A DNA stretch of 7,675 nucleotides from Clostridiales bacterium (GTDB taxonomy: Bacteria; Bacillota; Clostridia; Oscillospirales; Oscillospiraceae). The DNA is taken from contig JAHAEW010000111.1 of assembly GCA_018374635.1 (NCBI GenBank), positions 1-7,675 on the forward strand. Reading direction: 5' to 3'. Positions 1 to 5,646 of the stretch are shown here, piece after piece. The translations under genes were made by a program, and so were the position numbers. A model generated the notes under the pieces. That model did not search any database, was not told where the DNA came from, and saw nothing but the letters and a program-made list of their open reading frames with translations. Every line of letters begins with the position of its first letter. The stretch's first letter is position 1.

Positions 1-1876
1 CGCCGCCTGGGCCGAGGACGAGGGCCTCACCACCGGCGTGAGCAAGGGCGTCTTTGGCGGCGAGCGCTCCATGACCCGCCAGGAGCTGGCCAAGGTCTTT
101 GCCGACTACGCCGAGGCCCGGGGCGTCAATGCCGCCAACGCCGATCTGAGCGCCTACTCCGACGCCGCCTCCGTGGCCGCCTGGGCCAGAGACGGGGTGG
201 AGCGGGCCGTGGCCCTGGGCATCCTCTCGGGTAGCCAGGGCAAGCTCAGCCCCGCCGGCACCGCCCAGCGCGCCGAGCTGGCCCAGATCCTCATGACCTT
301 CGACGGCCTCACCGGCGAGAGCCCCGCCGGGGACTACATCGCCGCCCACGCGGACGACTTCTTCCTCACCGGCAAGACCGAGTACACCATCCAGGGCATG
401 ATGGTCTCCAAGGAGACCTCTTTCCACAATGACCTGGAAAATGTGGACTACACCGTCACCGACGACGGGGTGAGCGTGATCCTCAAGGGCACCGTGGGCG
501 AGCAGTGGGTGACCAAGCTGGACAAGGTCCTCAAGACCTACACCAAGGCGGACGGCTCCGCCCTCACCGCCGAGGACTTCACCGGCAGCAAGGACACCTT
601 CCTCGACCTCAAGACCAAGGCAGAGCCCGACACCAACTTCGCCTGCTTCGTGCCCGCCGATGTGCGCCTCACCGTGAATACTGCCTGGGGCGATGTGCTC
701 CACGTGAACGATCCCTCCTCCGAGCACGGCTACGGCGACTATCTGGTCTGCCCCAACAAGGACGGCAAGCCCGACTTCTCCGACGTGTGGGTGGTAAACG
801 GCGCCGTGTTCGGCAGCACCTATGATGTGAGCCGCGGGCCCGTGGTGGGCCGTGTGGCCGCCGTGGAGAAGTACGGCAACCTGGACCTGGACATCAAGCC
901 CGAGGCCCTCTACACCGCCGGCCTGGAGCTGGGCGACGTGCTGGACGTGACGGTGAACGGCGTGAGCCTGGAGATCCCTTTCTGCACCGCGTACAGCGAC
1001 GTGAACACCGGCGAGACCGTGGTGCGCGACAATCAGGAGAGCGACCTGCTGGTGGTGGCCATCAATATGGGCAACTTCGCCGAGACCTACCACGTGGACG
1101 AGGGGGATGTGGTCTCCTTCGCCCTGGCCGAGAAGGCGGGTTACCTGGGCGAGTATCAGGCTCACCAGCTCCAGCGCACGAATGAGCGCAAGGACTACAC
1201 CTCGGACGAGGTCTTTGCCAACTTCCGCCCCGTGGTGATGGGCGACATCGCCGAAGGCGTGCTCTACCGCACCAGCAGCCCCGTGAACCCGGAGATCGGC
1301 CGGGCCTCCTACGCCGACGGCCTCATTGAGAAGGCCAGTATCCAGTCGGTCCTCAATCTGGCCGACGACGACGCGGCCATCCAGGGCTACTTTGCCGCCG
1401 AGGGCTTCGACTCCCCCTACTACAAGGGCCTCTATGAGGGCGGCCATGTGATCGCCCTGAACATGGGCGTGGACTACAAGTCCCAGGACTTCCAGTCCAA
1501 GCTCAAGAGCGGCCTGGAGTTCCTTATCGCCAACGAGGGGCCCTATGCCTTCCACTGCAACGAGGGCAAGGACCGGGCCGGCTTCACCGCCATCCTGCTG
1601 GAGTCCCTGATGGGCGCCACCCGGGAGGAGATCGTGGCCGACTACATGGTCTCCTATGAGAACTACTACCATGTGAAGAAGGATTCCGAGCAGTACAAGC
1701 TCATCGCCCAGGTGGCCGAGGGCATGCTCCGGGATATGGCCGGTCTGGAGAAGGACGCGGATCTCTCCAAGGTGGACCTGTCCAAGGCCGCCGGGGACTA
1801 CCTCCTGGGCATCGGCCTGACCGCGGAGCAGATCACCGCCCTCAAGACCAACCTCTCGACTCCCATCGCCCAGTAA
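1..1876 (+). CDS. SLH-domain surface protein with C-terminal tyrosine phosphatase domain (5' partial)
   Basis: The reading frame is open from the first complete codon at 2, so the gene begins upstream of the window. The GTG at 38 lies inside an SLH module (AAWAEDEGLTTG, then FGGE..MTRQELA) and is not a real start. Numbering residues from the codon at 38, a second SLH module spans about 39-88 (YSDAASVAAWARDGVERAVALG...). Residues about 111-265 are beta-rich and unassigned. Residues about 270-363 (EKYGNLDLDI, PFCTAYSDVNTGE, AINMGNFAET, EGDVV) resemble the C-terminal barrel of SAM hydroxide adenosyltransferases, without the N-terminal catalytic half. From about 390 there is a phosphatase fold: FRPV..., GVLYRTSSPVN, then the P-loop HCNEGKDRAG with Cys507 and Arg513 (C-x5-R), as in the DSP-like Y_phosphatase3 family. 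SLH modules normally bind secondary cell-wall polymers, so the protein is probably exported and wall-bound; its signal peptide would lie upstream. Substrate unknown. The phosphatase and SLH calls are firm; the barrel call is tentative. Confidence 0.85.
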   Translation, partial: AAWAEDEGLTTGVSKGVFGGERSMTRQELAKVFADYAEARGVNAANADLSAYSDAASVAAWARDGVERAVALGILSGSQGKLSPAGTAQRAELAQILMTFDGLTGESPAGDYIAAHADDFFLTGKTEYTIQGMMVSKETSFHNDLENVDYTVTDDGVSVILKGTVGEQWVTKLDKVLKTYTKADGSALTAEDFTGSKDTFLDLKTKAEPDTNFACFVPADVRLTVNTAWGDVLHVNDPSSEHGYGDYLVCPNKDGKPDFSDVWVVNGAVFGSTYDVSRGPVVGRVAAVEKYGNLDLDIKPEALYTAGLELGDVLDVTVNGVSLEIPFCTAYSDVNTGETVVRDNQESDLLVVAINMGNFAETYHVDEGDVVSFALAEKAGYLGEYQAHQLQRTNERKDYTSDEVFANFRPVVMGDIAEGVLYRTSSPVNPEIGRASYADGLIEKASIQSVLNLADDDAAIQGYFAAEGFDSPYYKGLYEGGHVIALNMGVDYKSQDFQSKLKSGLEFLIANEGPYAFHCNEGKDRAGFTAILLESLMGATREEIVADYMVSYENYYHVKKDSEQYKLIAQVAEGMLRDMAGLEKDADLSKVDLSKAAGDYLLGIGLTAEQITALKTNLSTPIAQ

Positions 1877-1891
1877 TTTCCCCATACAGTG

Positions 1892-1925
1892 AGGGCCGCC
1901 CCATATCCCGGGGCGGCCCTTTTTT
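1892..1925 (+). terminator. Intrinsic terminator of the SLH-phosphatase gene
   Basis: A perfect 11-bp stem (AGGGCCGCCCC at 1892-1902, GGGGCGGCCCT at 1910-1920) has a 7-nt loop and runs into six T residues (1920-1925). It starts 15 bp after the TAA stop. The strong stem and U-tract should separate this gene from ald. Confidence 0.93.
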
Positions 1926-1941
1926 CCGCGCAAAATGGGGG

Positions 1942-1970
1942 TTCCCCTTTGGGCGGCTTTGTAGTATGAT
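1942..1970 (+). promoter_or_regulatory. Possible sigma-A promoter for ald
   Basis: TATGAT at 1965-1970 matches five of six bases of the -10 consensus. The hexamer 17 bp upstream (TTCCCC, 1942-1947) is a poor -35 element. Initiation near 1977 would give a leader of about 74 nt. A promoter is expected here because the upstream gene ends in a strong terminator, but the exact site is uncertain. Confidence 0.4.
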
Positions 1971-2050
1971 GGCATTGTAACCAATCCACACTCCACAGGC
2001 GGAGTATTTTCAGCCATATACCACAAATCACAGGACAGGAGGCTTATGCT

Positions 2051-3163
2051 ATGGTCATCGGCGTGGTGAAAGAGATCAAAAACCGGGAATTTCGGGTGGG
2101 CCTGACCCCGGGCGCGGTCAGCTCCTTTACCCGGGCGGGGCACCGGGTGCTGGTGGAGCGGGGGGCCGGACTTGGGGCCGGTTTCTCCGACGAGGAATAT
2201 GTGCAGGCCGGGGCCGAGCTCTCGGACGGGGCCGCTCCGGTGTGGGCGCAGGCCGGAATGATGGTCAAGGTCAAGGAACCCATCCCCAGCGAATACGCCT
2301 ATTTCCGTCCGGGCCAGATCCTCTTCACCTACCTCCACCTGGCGGCCGACCGGCCCCTCACCCAGGCCCTGCTGGACGCCCAGGTAAAGGCGGTGGCCTA
2401 TGAGACCATCGTGGGCCGGGACGGTTCCCTCCCCTGCCTGGCGCCCATGAGCGAGATCGCCGGGCGGATGTCCGTTCAGGAGGGGGCCAAATACCTGGAA
2501 AAGACCTACGGCGGCCGGGGCGTCCTCCTCTCGGGCGTGCCCGGAGTGGAGCGGGGCAATGTGGTCATCCTGGGCGGCGGCACTGTGGGGGCCAACGCCT
2601 GTAAGATGGCGGTGGGCCTGGGGGCCAACGTAACGGTGCTGGACGTGAATCTGGCCCGCCTGGCCTACCTGGACGACATCTTCCCCCGGCAGATCACCAC
2701 CCTCTTCAGCACGCCCGACAACATCCGCCGCGCCATCGCCCAGGCCGACCTGGTGGTGTGTGCGGTGCTCCTCCCCGGCCGGGCGGCCCCCAAGCTCATC
2801 CGCCGGGAGGATCTGGCGGTGATGAAGCCGGGGGCGGTGCTGGTGGACGTGGCGGTGGACCAGGGTGGCTGCGCCGAGACCGCCCGCCCCACCACCCACG
2901 ACGACCCCATCTTCACCGTGGACGGGGTGGTCCACTACTGCGTGGCCAACATTCCCGGTGCGGTGGCCCGCACCTCCACCCTGGCCCTGGTCAACGCCAC
3001 CCTCCCCTACGGTCTGGCCCTGGCGGAACGGGGCGTGGAGGAGGCCTGTCGGGCCGACGCCGGCCTTCTGGCCGGGATCAACTGCTACGCCGGACGGTGT
3101 ACCTGCCGGGGCGTGGCCGAGGCTCTGGACCTGCCCTACACCCCGCCCGAGACCCTGATCTGA
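2051..3163 (+). CDS. ald: Alanine dehydrogenase
   Basis: The protein is 370 residues, the usual length for Ald, which catalyses reversible NAD-dependent oxidative deamination of L-alanine to pyruvate and ammonia in the cytosol. Family landmarks fall at the expected positions: Arg15 in NREFRVGLTP, catalytic Lys75 in MVKVKEP, catalytic His96 in TYLHLA, the Rossmann glycine loop VVILGGGTVG (171-180), Asp198 in VLDVN for the NAD ribose, Asp270 in VAVDQGG, and the CVANIPGAVARTST segment near 298-310. These separate it from the related transhydrogenase alpha subunit and saccharopine dehydrogenases. The ATG has a perfect AGGAGG (2037-2042) at 8-nt spacing; the ATG at 2046 is out of frame. The gene stands alone between two terminators, so it is probably a single-gene unit. 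In anaerobes Ald may recycle NADH/NAD or let alanine serve as a nitrogen or carbon source; the direction used here is not visible. Confidence 0.97.
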   Translation: MVIGVVKEIKNREFRVGLTPGAVSSFTRAGHRVLVERGAGLGAGFSDEEYVQAGAELSDGAAPVWAQAGMMVKVKEPIPSEYAYFRPGQILFTYLHLAADRPLTQALLDAQVKAVAYETIVGRDGSLPCLAPMSEIAGRMSVQEGAKYLEKTYGGRGVLLSGVPGVERGNVVILGGGTVGANACKMAVGLGANVTVLDVNLARLAYLDDIFPRQITTLFSTPDNIRRAIAQADLVVCAVLLPGRAAPKLIRREDLAVMKPGAVLVDVAVDQGGCAETARPTTHDDPIFTVDGVVHYCVANIPGAVARTSTLALVNATLPYGLALAERGVEEACRADAGLLAGINCYAGRCTCRGVAEALDLPYTPPETLI

Positions 3164-3171
3164 GTCCATGT

Positions 3172-3210
3172 CCCCCGCCTTCTCACAGAGGCGGGGGCCC
3201 CTTTTGTTTT
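3172..3210 (+). terminator. Intrinsic terminator of ald
   Basis: A 9-bp stem (CCCCCGCCT at 3172-3180, AGGCGGGGG at 3189-3197) has an 8-nt loop and is followed by CCCC and then a T-rich tail (TTTTGTTTT, 3202-3210). It begins 8 bp after the TGA stop. The C residues between stem and T-run make it slightly less ideal than the terminator at 1892. Confidence 0.85.
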
Positions 3211-3220
3211 CCCCCTCCTC

Positions 3221-3249
3221 TTGCCAAGGGCAGGCCTTCATGCTAAAAT
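3221..3249 (+). promoter_or_regulatory. Sigma-A promoter for lplA
   Basis: TTGCCA (-35, 3221-3226) and TAAAAT (-10, 3244-3249) are separated by exactly 17 bp. A TG dinucleotide at 3241-3242 forms an extended -10 (TGCTAAAAT). Each hexamer matches five of six consensus positions. Initiation near 3256 leaves a pyrimidine-rich leader of about 85 nt, in which I see no strong riboswitch-like fold. Confidence 0.75.
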
Positions 3250-3340
3250 GAACCCGTTCGTTTATCCCTTTCACCGCTCCCTCCCCGGGGCCGGTGCCGC
3301 TCCTACCCATCCCACGACCCAATGAAAGGGGAAATCCGCC

Positions 3341-4336
3341 ATGATGTACTACATTGAAAGTCCCAGCACCGATCCCCACTTCAACCTGGCTCTGGAGCAG
3401 TATGTCTTTGACAAGCTGGACCAGACCCACAGCTATTTCATGCTCTGGCAGAACGACAACGCCATCATTGTGGGCAAGCACCAGAACACCCTGGCGGAGA
3501 TCAACGCCGCCTATGTGAAGGAGCACGGCATCCACGTGGTCCGGCGGCTCTCGGGGGGCGGCGCGGTCTACCACGACCTGGGCAACATCAACTTCACCTT
3601 TATCGCCGACACGGGTGACGCCTCCAGGTTCGACTTCTCCACCTTCTGCCGCCCGGTGGCGAAGGCCCTGCACAGCATCGGCGTCCCGGCGGAGATCAAC
3701 GGCCGCAACGACATGACCCTGGACGGGAAGAAGTTCTCGGGCAACTCCCAGTACATGAAGCATGGCCGGGTCATGCACCACGGCACCCTCATGTTCCACT
3801 CCGATCTGGAGGTGGTGAGCCAGGCCCTGGCGGTCTCCAGGGACAAGATCGAGTCCAAGGGCCTCAAGTCGGTGCGCAGCCGGGTGACCAACATCAAGCC
3901 CTATGTGCAGGAGGACGTCACCACCGCCGGATTCTTCCGCATCCTGCGGGAGTTCATGTTTGAGGAGTATCAGCTCCAGCCCTATGTCCTCACGGAGGAG
4001 GACCTGGCCGCGGTGCGGGAGCTCCAGCACCAGGTCTACGACCAGTGGGAGTGGAACTTCGGCCGCTCTCCCGCCTGCCAGATCCAGAAGGAGCGGCGGG
4101 TGGAGGGCTGCGGCAAGCTGGAGATTCACATGGACGTGGCCCGGGGCGGGGACATCACCGCCCTCTCCTTCTACGGGGACTACTTCGGCAACGGGGACGG
4201 GCAGGAGCTGGCCGGACGGCTCCTCGGGGTCCCCCTGGAGGAGTCGGCTCTCCGCGCCGCTCTGGAGGGCGTGGACATCGGCCACTACTTCAACGCCATG
4301 GATCTGGATACCTTCCTGTCCATCCTGCTCCAGTAG
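3341..4336 (+). CDS. lplA: Lipoate-protein ligase
   Basis: The enzyme activates free lipoate with ATP and transfers it to a lysine of lipoyl domains (2-oxoacid dehydrogenase E2 or glycine-cleavage H protein). The 331-residue length fits an LplA with both domains. The N-terminal catalytic domain carries HVVRRLSGGGAVYHDLGNINFTF at about 65-87, the RRxSGGGxVYHDxGN signature, and DGKKFSGNSQ at 128-137, where Lys131 corresponds to the catalytic lysine that contacts lipoyl-AMP. Residues about 245-330, including GKLEIHMDVARGGDI and FYGDYFG, match the C-terminal accessory domain, so no separate partner is needed. ATG 3341 follows AAAGGGGA (3325-3332); the next codon is also ATG, so 3344 is an alternative start. 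It has its own promoter and no terminator before the downstream lipoprotein. The SGGG and lysine motifs argue against LipB or biotin ligase. The lipoylated target is not in the window. Confidence 0.96.
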   Translation: MMYYIESPSTDPHFNLALEQYVFDKLDQTHSYFMLWQNDNAIIVGKHQNTLAEINAAYVKEHGIHVVRRLSGGGAVYHDLGNINFTFIADTGDASRFDFSTFCRPVAKALHSIGVPAEINGRNDMTLDGKKFSGNSQYMKHGRVMHHGTLMFHSDLEVVSQALAVSRDKIESKGLKSVRSRVTNIKPYVQEDVTTAGFFRILREFMFEEYQLQPYVLTEEDLAAVRELQHQVYDQWEWNFGRSPACQIQKERRVEGCGKLEIHMDVARGGDITALSFYGDYFGNGDGQELAGRLLGVPLEESALRAALEGVDIGHYFNAMDLDTFLSILLQ

Positions 4337-4400
4337 GCCCCGCCGCCGGAGGATCATGCGCATCTCACACCGGAAGCCCGCGTGAAAAGGAGGCGGCTCT

Positions 4401-4790
4401 ATGAAACACATTCGATCCATCCTGTGTCTCTTTCTGGTTCTCTTCGCTTTGGCCGCATGCAGCCCCCCAAAGAAAGACCCCCTGCACCTGGGGATCAACG
4501 CGGTCATCACCCAGATCGACGCCGCAAATGAGACCATTACCGTCCGGGACAGTGACGAAGGCGGACCTTTGGGAGAGGCCTGCTCCATCGACTGCTCGGA
4601 AATACCCCTGATCTACTGTAACTATGAAACCCATGAGGTAAGAGACATCTCCTTTGCCGATTTACAGCCCGAGGACGCGGTCATTCTGAGTGTCCGCCAG
4701 TCGGTCCTGGAGGCCTTCCGGGCCGGGGACGGCGGTGAGAGTACCCTCCAGATCGAGCAGCTGCAATTGGGCACCCAGAGACCCGAGTAG
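4401..4790 (+). CDS. Small lipoprotein of unknown function
   Basis: The 129-residue product starts MKHIRSILCLFLVLFALAAC: a basic N-terminus, a hydrophobic core and the lipobox LAAC, so Cys20 should be diacylated and anchored to the outer face of the membrane after signal peptidase II cleavage. The mature part of about 110 residues has short alternating strands (INAVITQIDAANETITVRD, IPLIYCNY, DAVILSVRQS, TLQIEQLQLG) and no transmembrane segment, suggesting a small beta-barrel. It is reminiscent of DUF3221/OB-like lipoproteins, which is only a guess. Cysteines at CSIDC and YCNY could form disulfides outside the cell. ATG 4401 has AAAAGGAGG (4385-4393) at 7-nt spacing. It lies 64 bp after lplA with no terminator between, so co-transcription is likely, although a link to lipoate metabolism is not evident. 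No T-tract terminator follows; the hairpin at 4817 is the only candidate. Confidence 0.85.
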   Translation: MKHIRSILCLFLVLFALAACSPPKKDPLHLGINAVITQIDAANETITVRDSDEGGPLGEACSIDCSEIPLIYCNYETHEVRDISFADLQPEDAVILSVRQSVLEAFRAGDGGESTLQIEQLQLGTQRPE

Positions 4791-4816
4791 TGGTCCGGTT
4801 CCAGCAGCAGAACACA

Positions 4817-4846
4817 AACCTCCCCTGCCGATGGGCAGGGGAGGTT
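4817..4846. repeat. Left terminal palindrome of the intergenic element
   Basis: A perfect 13-bp stem (AACCTCCCCTGCC at 4817-4829, GGCAGGGGAGGTT at 4834-4846) has a 4-nt loop and lies 26 bp after the lipoprotein stop. On the plus strand it is followed by ACAGACTG, with no U-tract, so it is a weak terminator for the lipoprotein transcript. On the minus strand the tail reads TTTGTGTT, so it could act as a backup terminator for rplQ read-through. Confidence 0.75.
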
Positions 4847-5081
4847 ACAGACTGTCGATAAAGTATATTTCTTCGATTTATGCTGCAAGAGCCTCGCAGA
4901 GTTCCGCCGTCCGCAGACGGCGGAAGAAGGTCCAAAACCTTTTTCCCGAGGACATGTGCCTCGGGAAAAACACTTCTCAGCCCACAAGCGTACGCGCTTT
5001 GCGCGTGCGACGCAGGGGGCTGCATTCCCTCTCAAAAATGCCTGCATTTTTGAGAAACGTGTCGAAGTCTCTCGACACGCG

Positions 5082-5114
5082 AAAAATCCCCTGCCCATCG
5101 GGCAGGGGATTTTT
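5082..5114 (-). terminator. Intrinsic terminator of the rplQ operon (right palindrome of the element)
   Basis: The stem pairs 5082-5096 with 5100-5114 (14-15 bp, core TCCCCTGCC/GGCAGGGGA). Read on the minus strand it starts about 10 nt after the rplQ stop, with an A-tract before and TTTTT at the end of the hairpin. The mirrored A5/T5 flanks make it usable in both directions, so it may also stop transcripts arriving from lplA and the lipoprotein gene. Confidence 0.88.
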
Positions 5115-5123
5115 TCAGCTCTC

Positions 5124-5465
5124 TTACACCAGCTGGACGATCGCCATCTCGGCGGCGTCGCCGCGGCGGGGGCCGATCTTCACGATACGGGTGTAACCGC
5201 CGTTACGCTCGGCGTACTTGGGGCCGATCTCGTCGAACAGCTTCTTGGCCACATCCTCCTTGGTGATGAAGGCGAGGGCCTGACGGTAGCTGGCCAGGTT
5301 GTTCTTCTTGGCCAAGGTGACCATCTTCTCAGCCAGAGGGGCCACTTCCTTGGCGCGGCTCAGGGTGGTCTTGATCTGACCGTTCTCCAGCAGGTAGGTG
5401 GTCATAGCGCGCAGCATAGCCATACGCTGATCGGTGGGACGGCCCAGTTTACGATGTCCGGACAT
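5124..5465 (-). CDS. rplQ: 50S ribosomal protein L17
   Basis: The product is 113 residues, the normal length for bacterial L17, a protein of the large ribosomal subunit. It has the family's N-terminal block (MSGHRKLGRPTDQRMAMLRAM), the basic middle TTLSRAKEVAPLAEKMVTLAKK, and the C-terminal NGGYTRIVKIGPRRGDAAEMAIVQLV. I chose the ATG at 5465 because L17 proteins start M-x-G-[HY]-RKLGR and because the ribosome binding site TAGGAG (5475-5480) lies 9 nt upstream. An in-frame TTG at 5474 would add three residues but abuts that site. It is the last gene of the rpsK-rpsD-rpoA-rplQ operon, 181 bp downstream of rpoA, and is followed by a strong terminator. In many Firmicutes an ECF-transporter/truA cluster follows rplQ; here the operon ends instead. 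Confidence 0.97.
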   Translation of the reverse strand: MSGHRKLGRPTDQRMAMLRAMTTYLLENGQIKTTLSRAKEVAPLAEKMVTLAKKNNLASYRQALAFITKEDVAKKLFDEIGPKYAERNGGYTRIVKIGPRRGDAAEMAIVQLV

Positions 5466-5474
5466 ATCAGTCAA

Positions 5475-5480
5475 CTCCTA
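5475..5480 (-). promoter_or_regulatory. Ribosome binding site that fixes the rplQ start
   Basis: TAGGAG on the minus strand is 9 nt from ATG 5465 but 0 nt from the in-frame TTG at 5474. It therefore supports the ATG and rules out the longer reading. Confidence 0.8.
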
Positions 5481-5485
5481 TCGGT

Positions 5486-5611
5486 ATTTCGCGCGGCGAA
5501 ATCCGGTGTAAATTCGTCCTGAGGGACCCCTTGGGTCCCGCCGGGAAGCGCCCCGCCGGAGCGGGGCATCACCATTGGCGTATCCGGGAGGGGACGTTAC
5601 ATGCCCCCGGA
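5486..5611 (-). other. Structured rpoA-rplQ intergenic spacer
   Basis: The 181-bp gap between rpoA and rplQ holds four short inverted repeats. They are ATTTCGC/GCGAAAT (5486-5492 with 5496-5502), GGGACCC/GGGTCCC (5523-5529 with 5533-5539), GCCCCGC/GCGGGGC (5550-5556 with 5561-5567), and TCCGGG/CCCGGA (5583-5588 with 5606-5611, extendable past a bulge). None is followed on the minus strand by a T-tract, so they do not look like terminators. They could be RNA processing or stability elements, or remnants of an inserted repeat. No clear promoter is visible. Confidence 0.55.
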
Positions 5612-5646
5612 CTGCTTCCCTGATCCGCCTGTTTGTCAGGCTGGAA

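Larger units (their letters stand above)
4817..5114. repeat. Palindrome-rich intergenic element with inverted hairpin ends
   Basis: This non-coding stretch between convergent genes has seven consecutive hairpins. (A) 4817-4846, 13 bp. (B) TTCCGCCGTC 4902-4911 with 4916-4925, 10 bp. (C) TTTTTCCCGAGG 4940-4951 with 4959-4970, 12 bp. (D) CGTACGCGC 4989-4997 with 5001-5009, 9 bp including one G-T pair. (E) CTCAAAAATG 5031-5040 with 5045-5054, 10 bp. (F) CGTGTCGA 5058-5065 with 5072-5079, 8 bp. (G) 5082-5114, up to 15 bp. A and G share the arms TCCCCTGCC/GGCAGGGGA. Their loops (GATG in A, CATCG in G) show that they are inverted copies, differing by one G, so they resemble the terminal repeats of a unit of about 300 bp. 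There is no transposase and no convincing ORF. It could be a MITE/REP-like repeat or a structured RNA; copy number cannot be judged here. Confidence 0.6.

Noticed and set aside
38..40. GTG at 38 as the start of the first gene
   Set aside because: The frame is open to the window edge, and the codons before it (AAWAEDEGLTTG) are part of the SLH module; no ribosome binding site precedes it.
2758..3246. Gly/Pro/Arg-rich open frame overlapping ald
   Set aside because: It is a frame shadow of a GC-rich gene with complete Ald motifs in the other frame.
3341..4336. Octanoyltransferase (LipB or LipM) or biotin ligase instead of LplA
   Set aside because: The RRxSGGGxVYHDxGN motif, the DGKKFSGN lysine and a C-terminal accessory domain fit lipoate-protein ligase best.
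4817..4846. Standard intrinsic terminator for the lipoprotein gene
   Set aside because: The stem is strong, but no T-tract follows it on the plus strand, so I list it as a palindrome only.
4817..5114. CRISPR array or integron attachment-site array
   Set aside because: The hairpins differ in sequence and spacing and are not direct repeats with spacers; no cas or integrase gene is nearby.
5466..5474. TTG at 5474 as the rplQ start
   Set aside because: The ribosome binding site at 5475-5480 would touch it, and L17 proteins begin at the ATG at 5465.
4622..5522. Several open frames on both strands through the convergent intergenic region
   Set aside because: They run through hairpin arms and overlap the lipoprotein and rplQ; none has a sensible start context or recognisable sequence.
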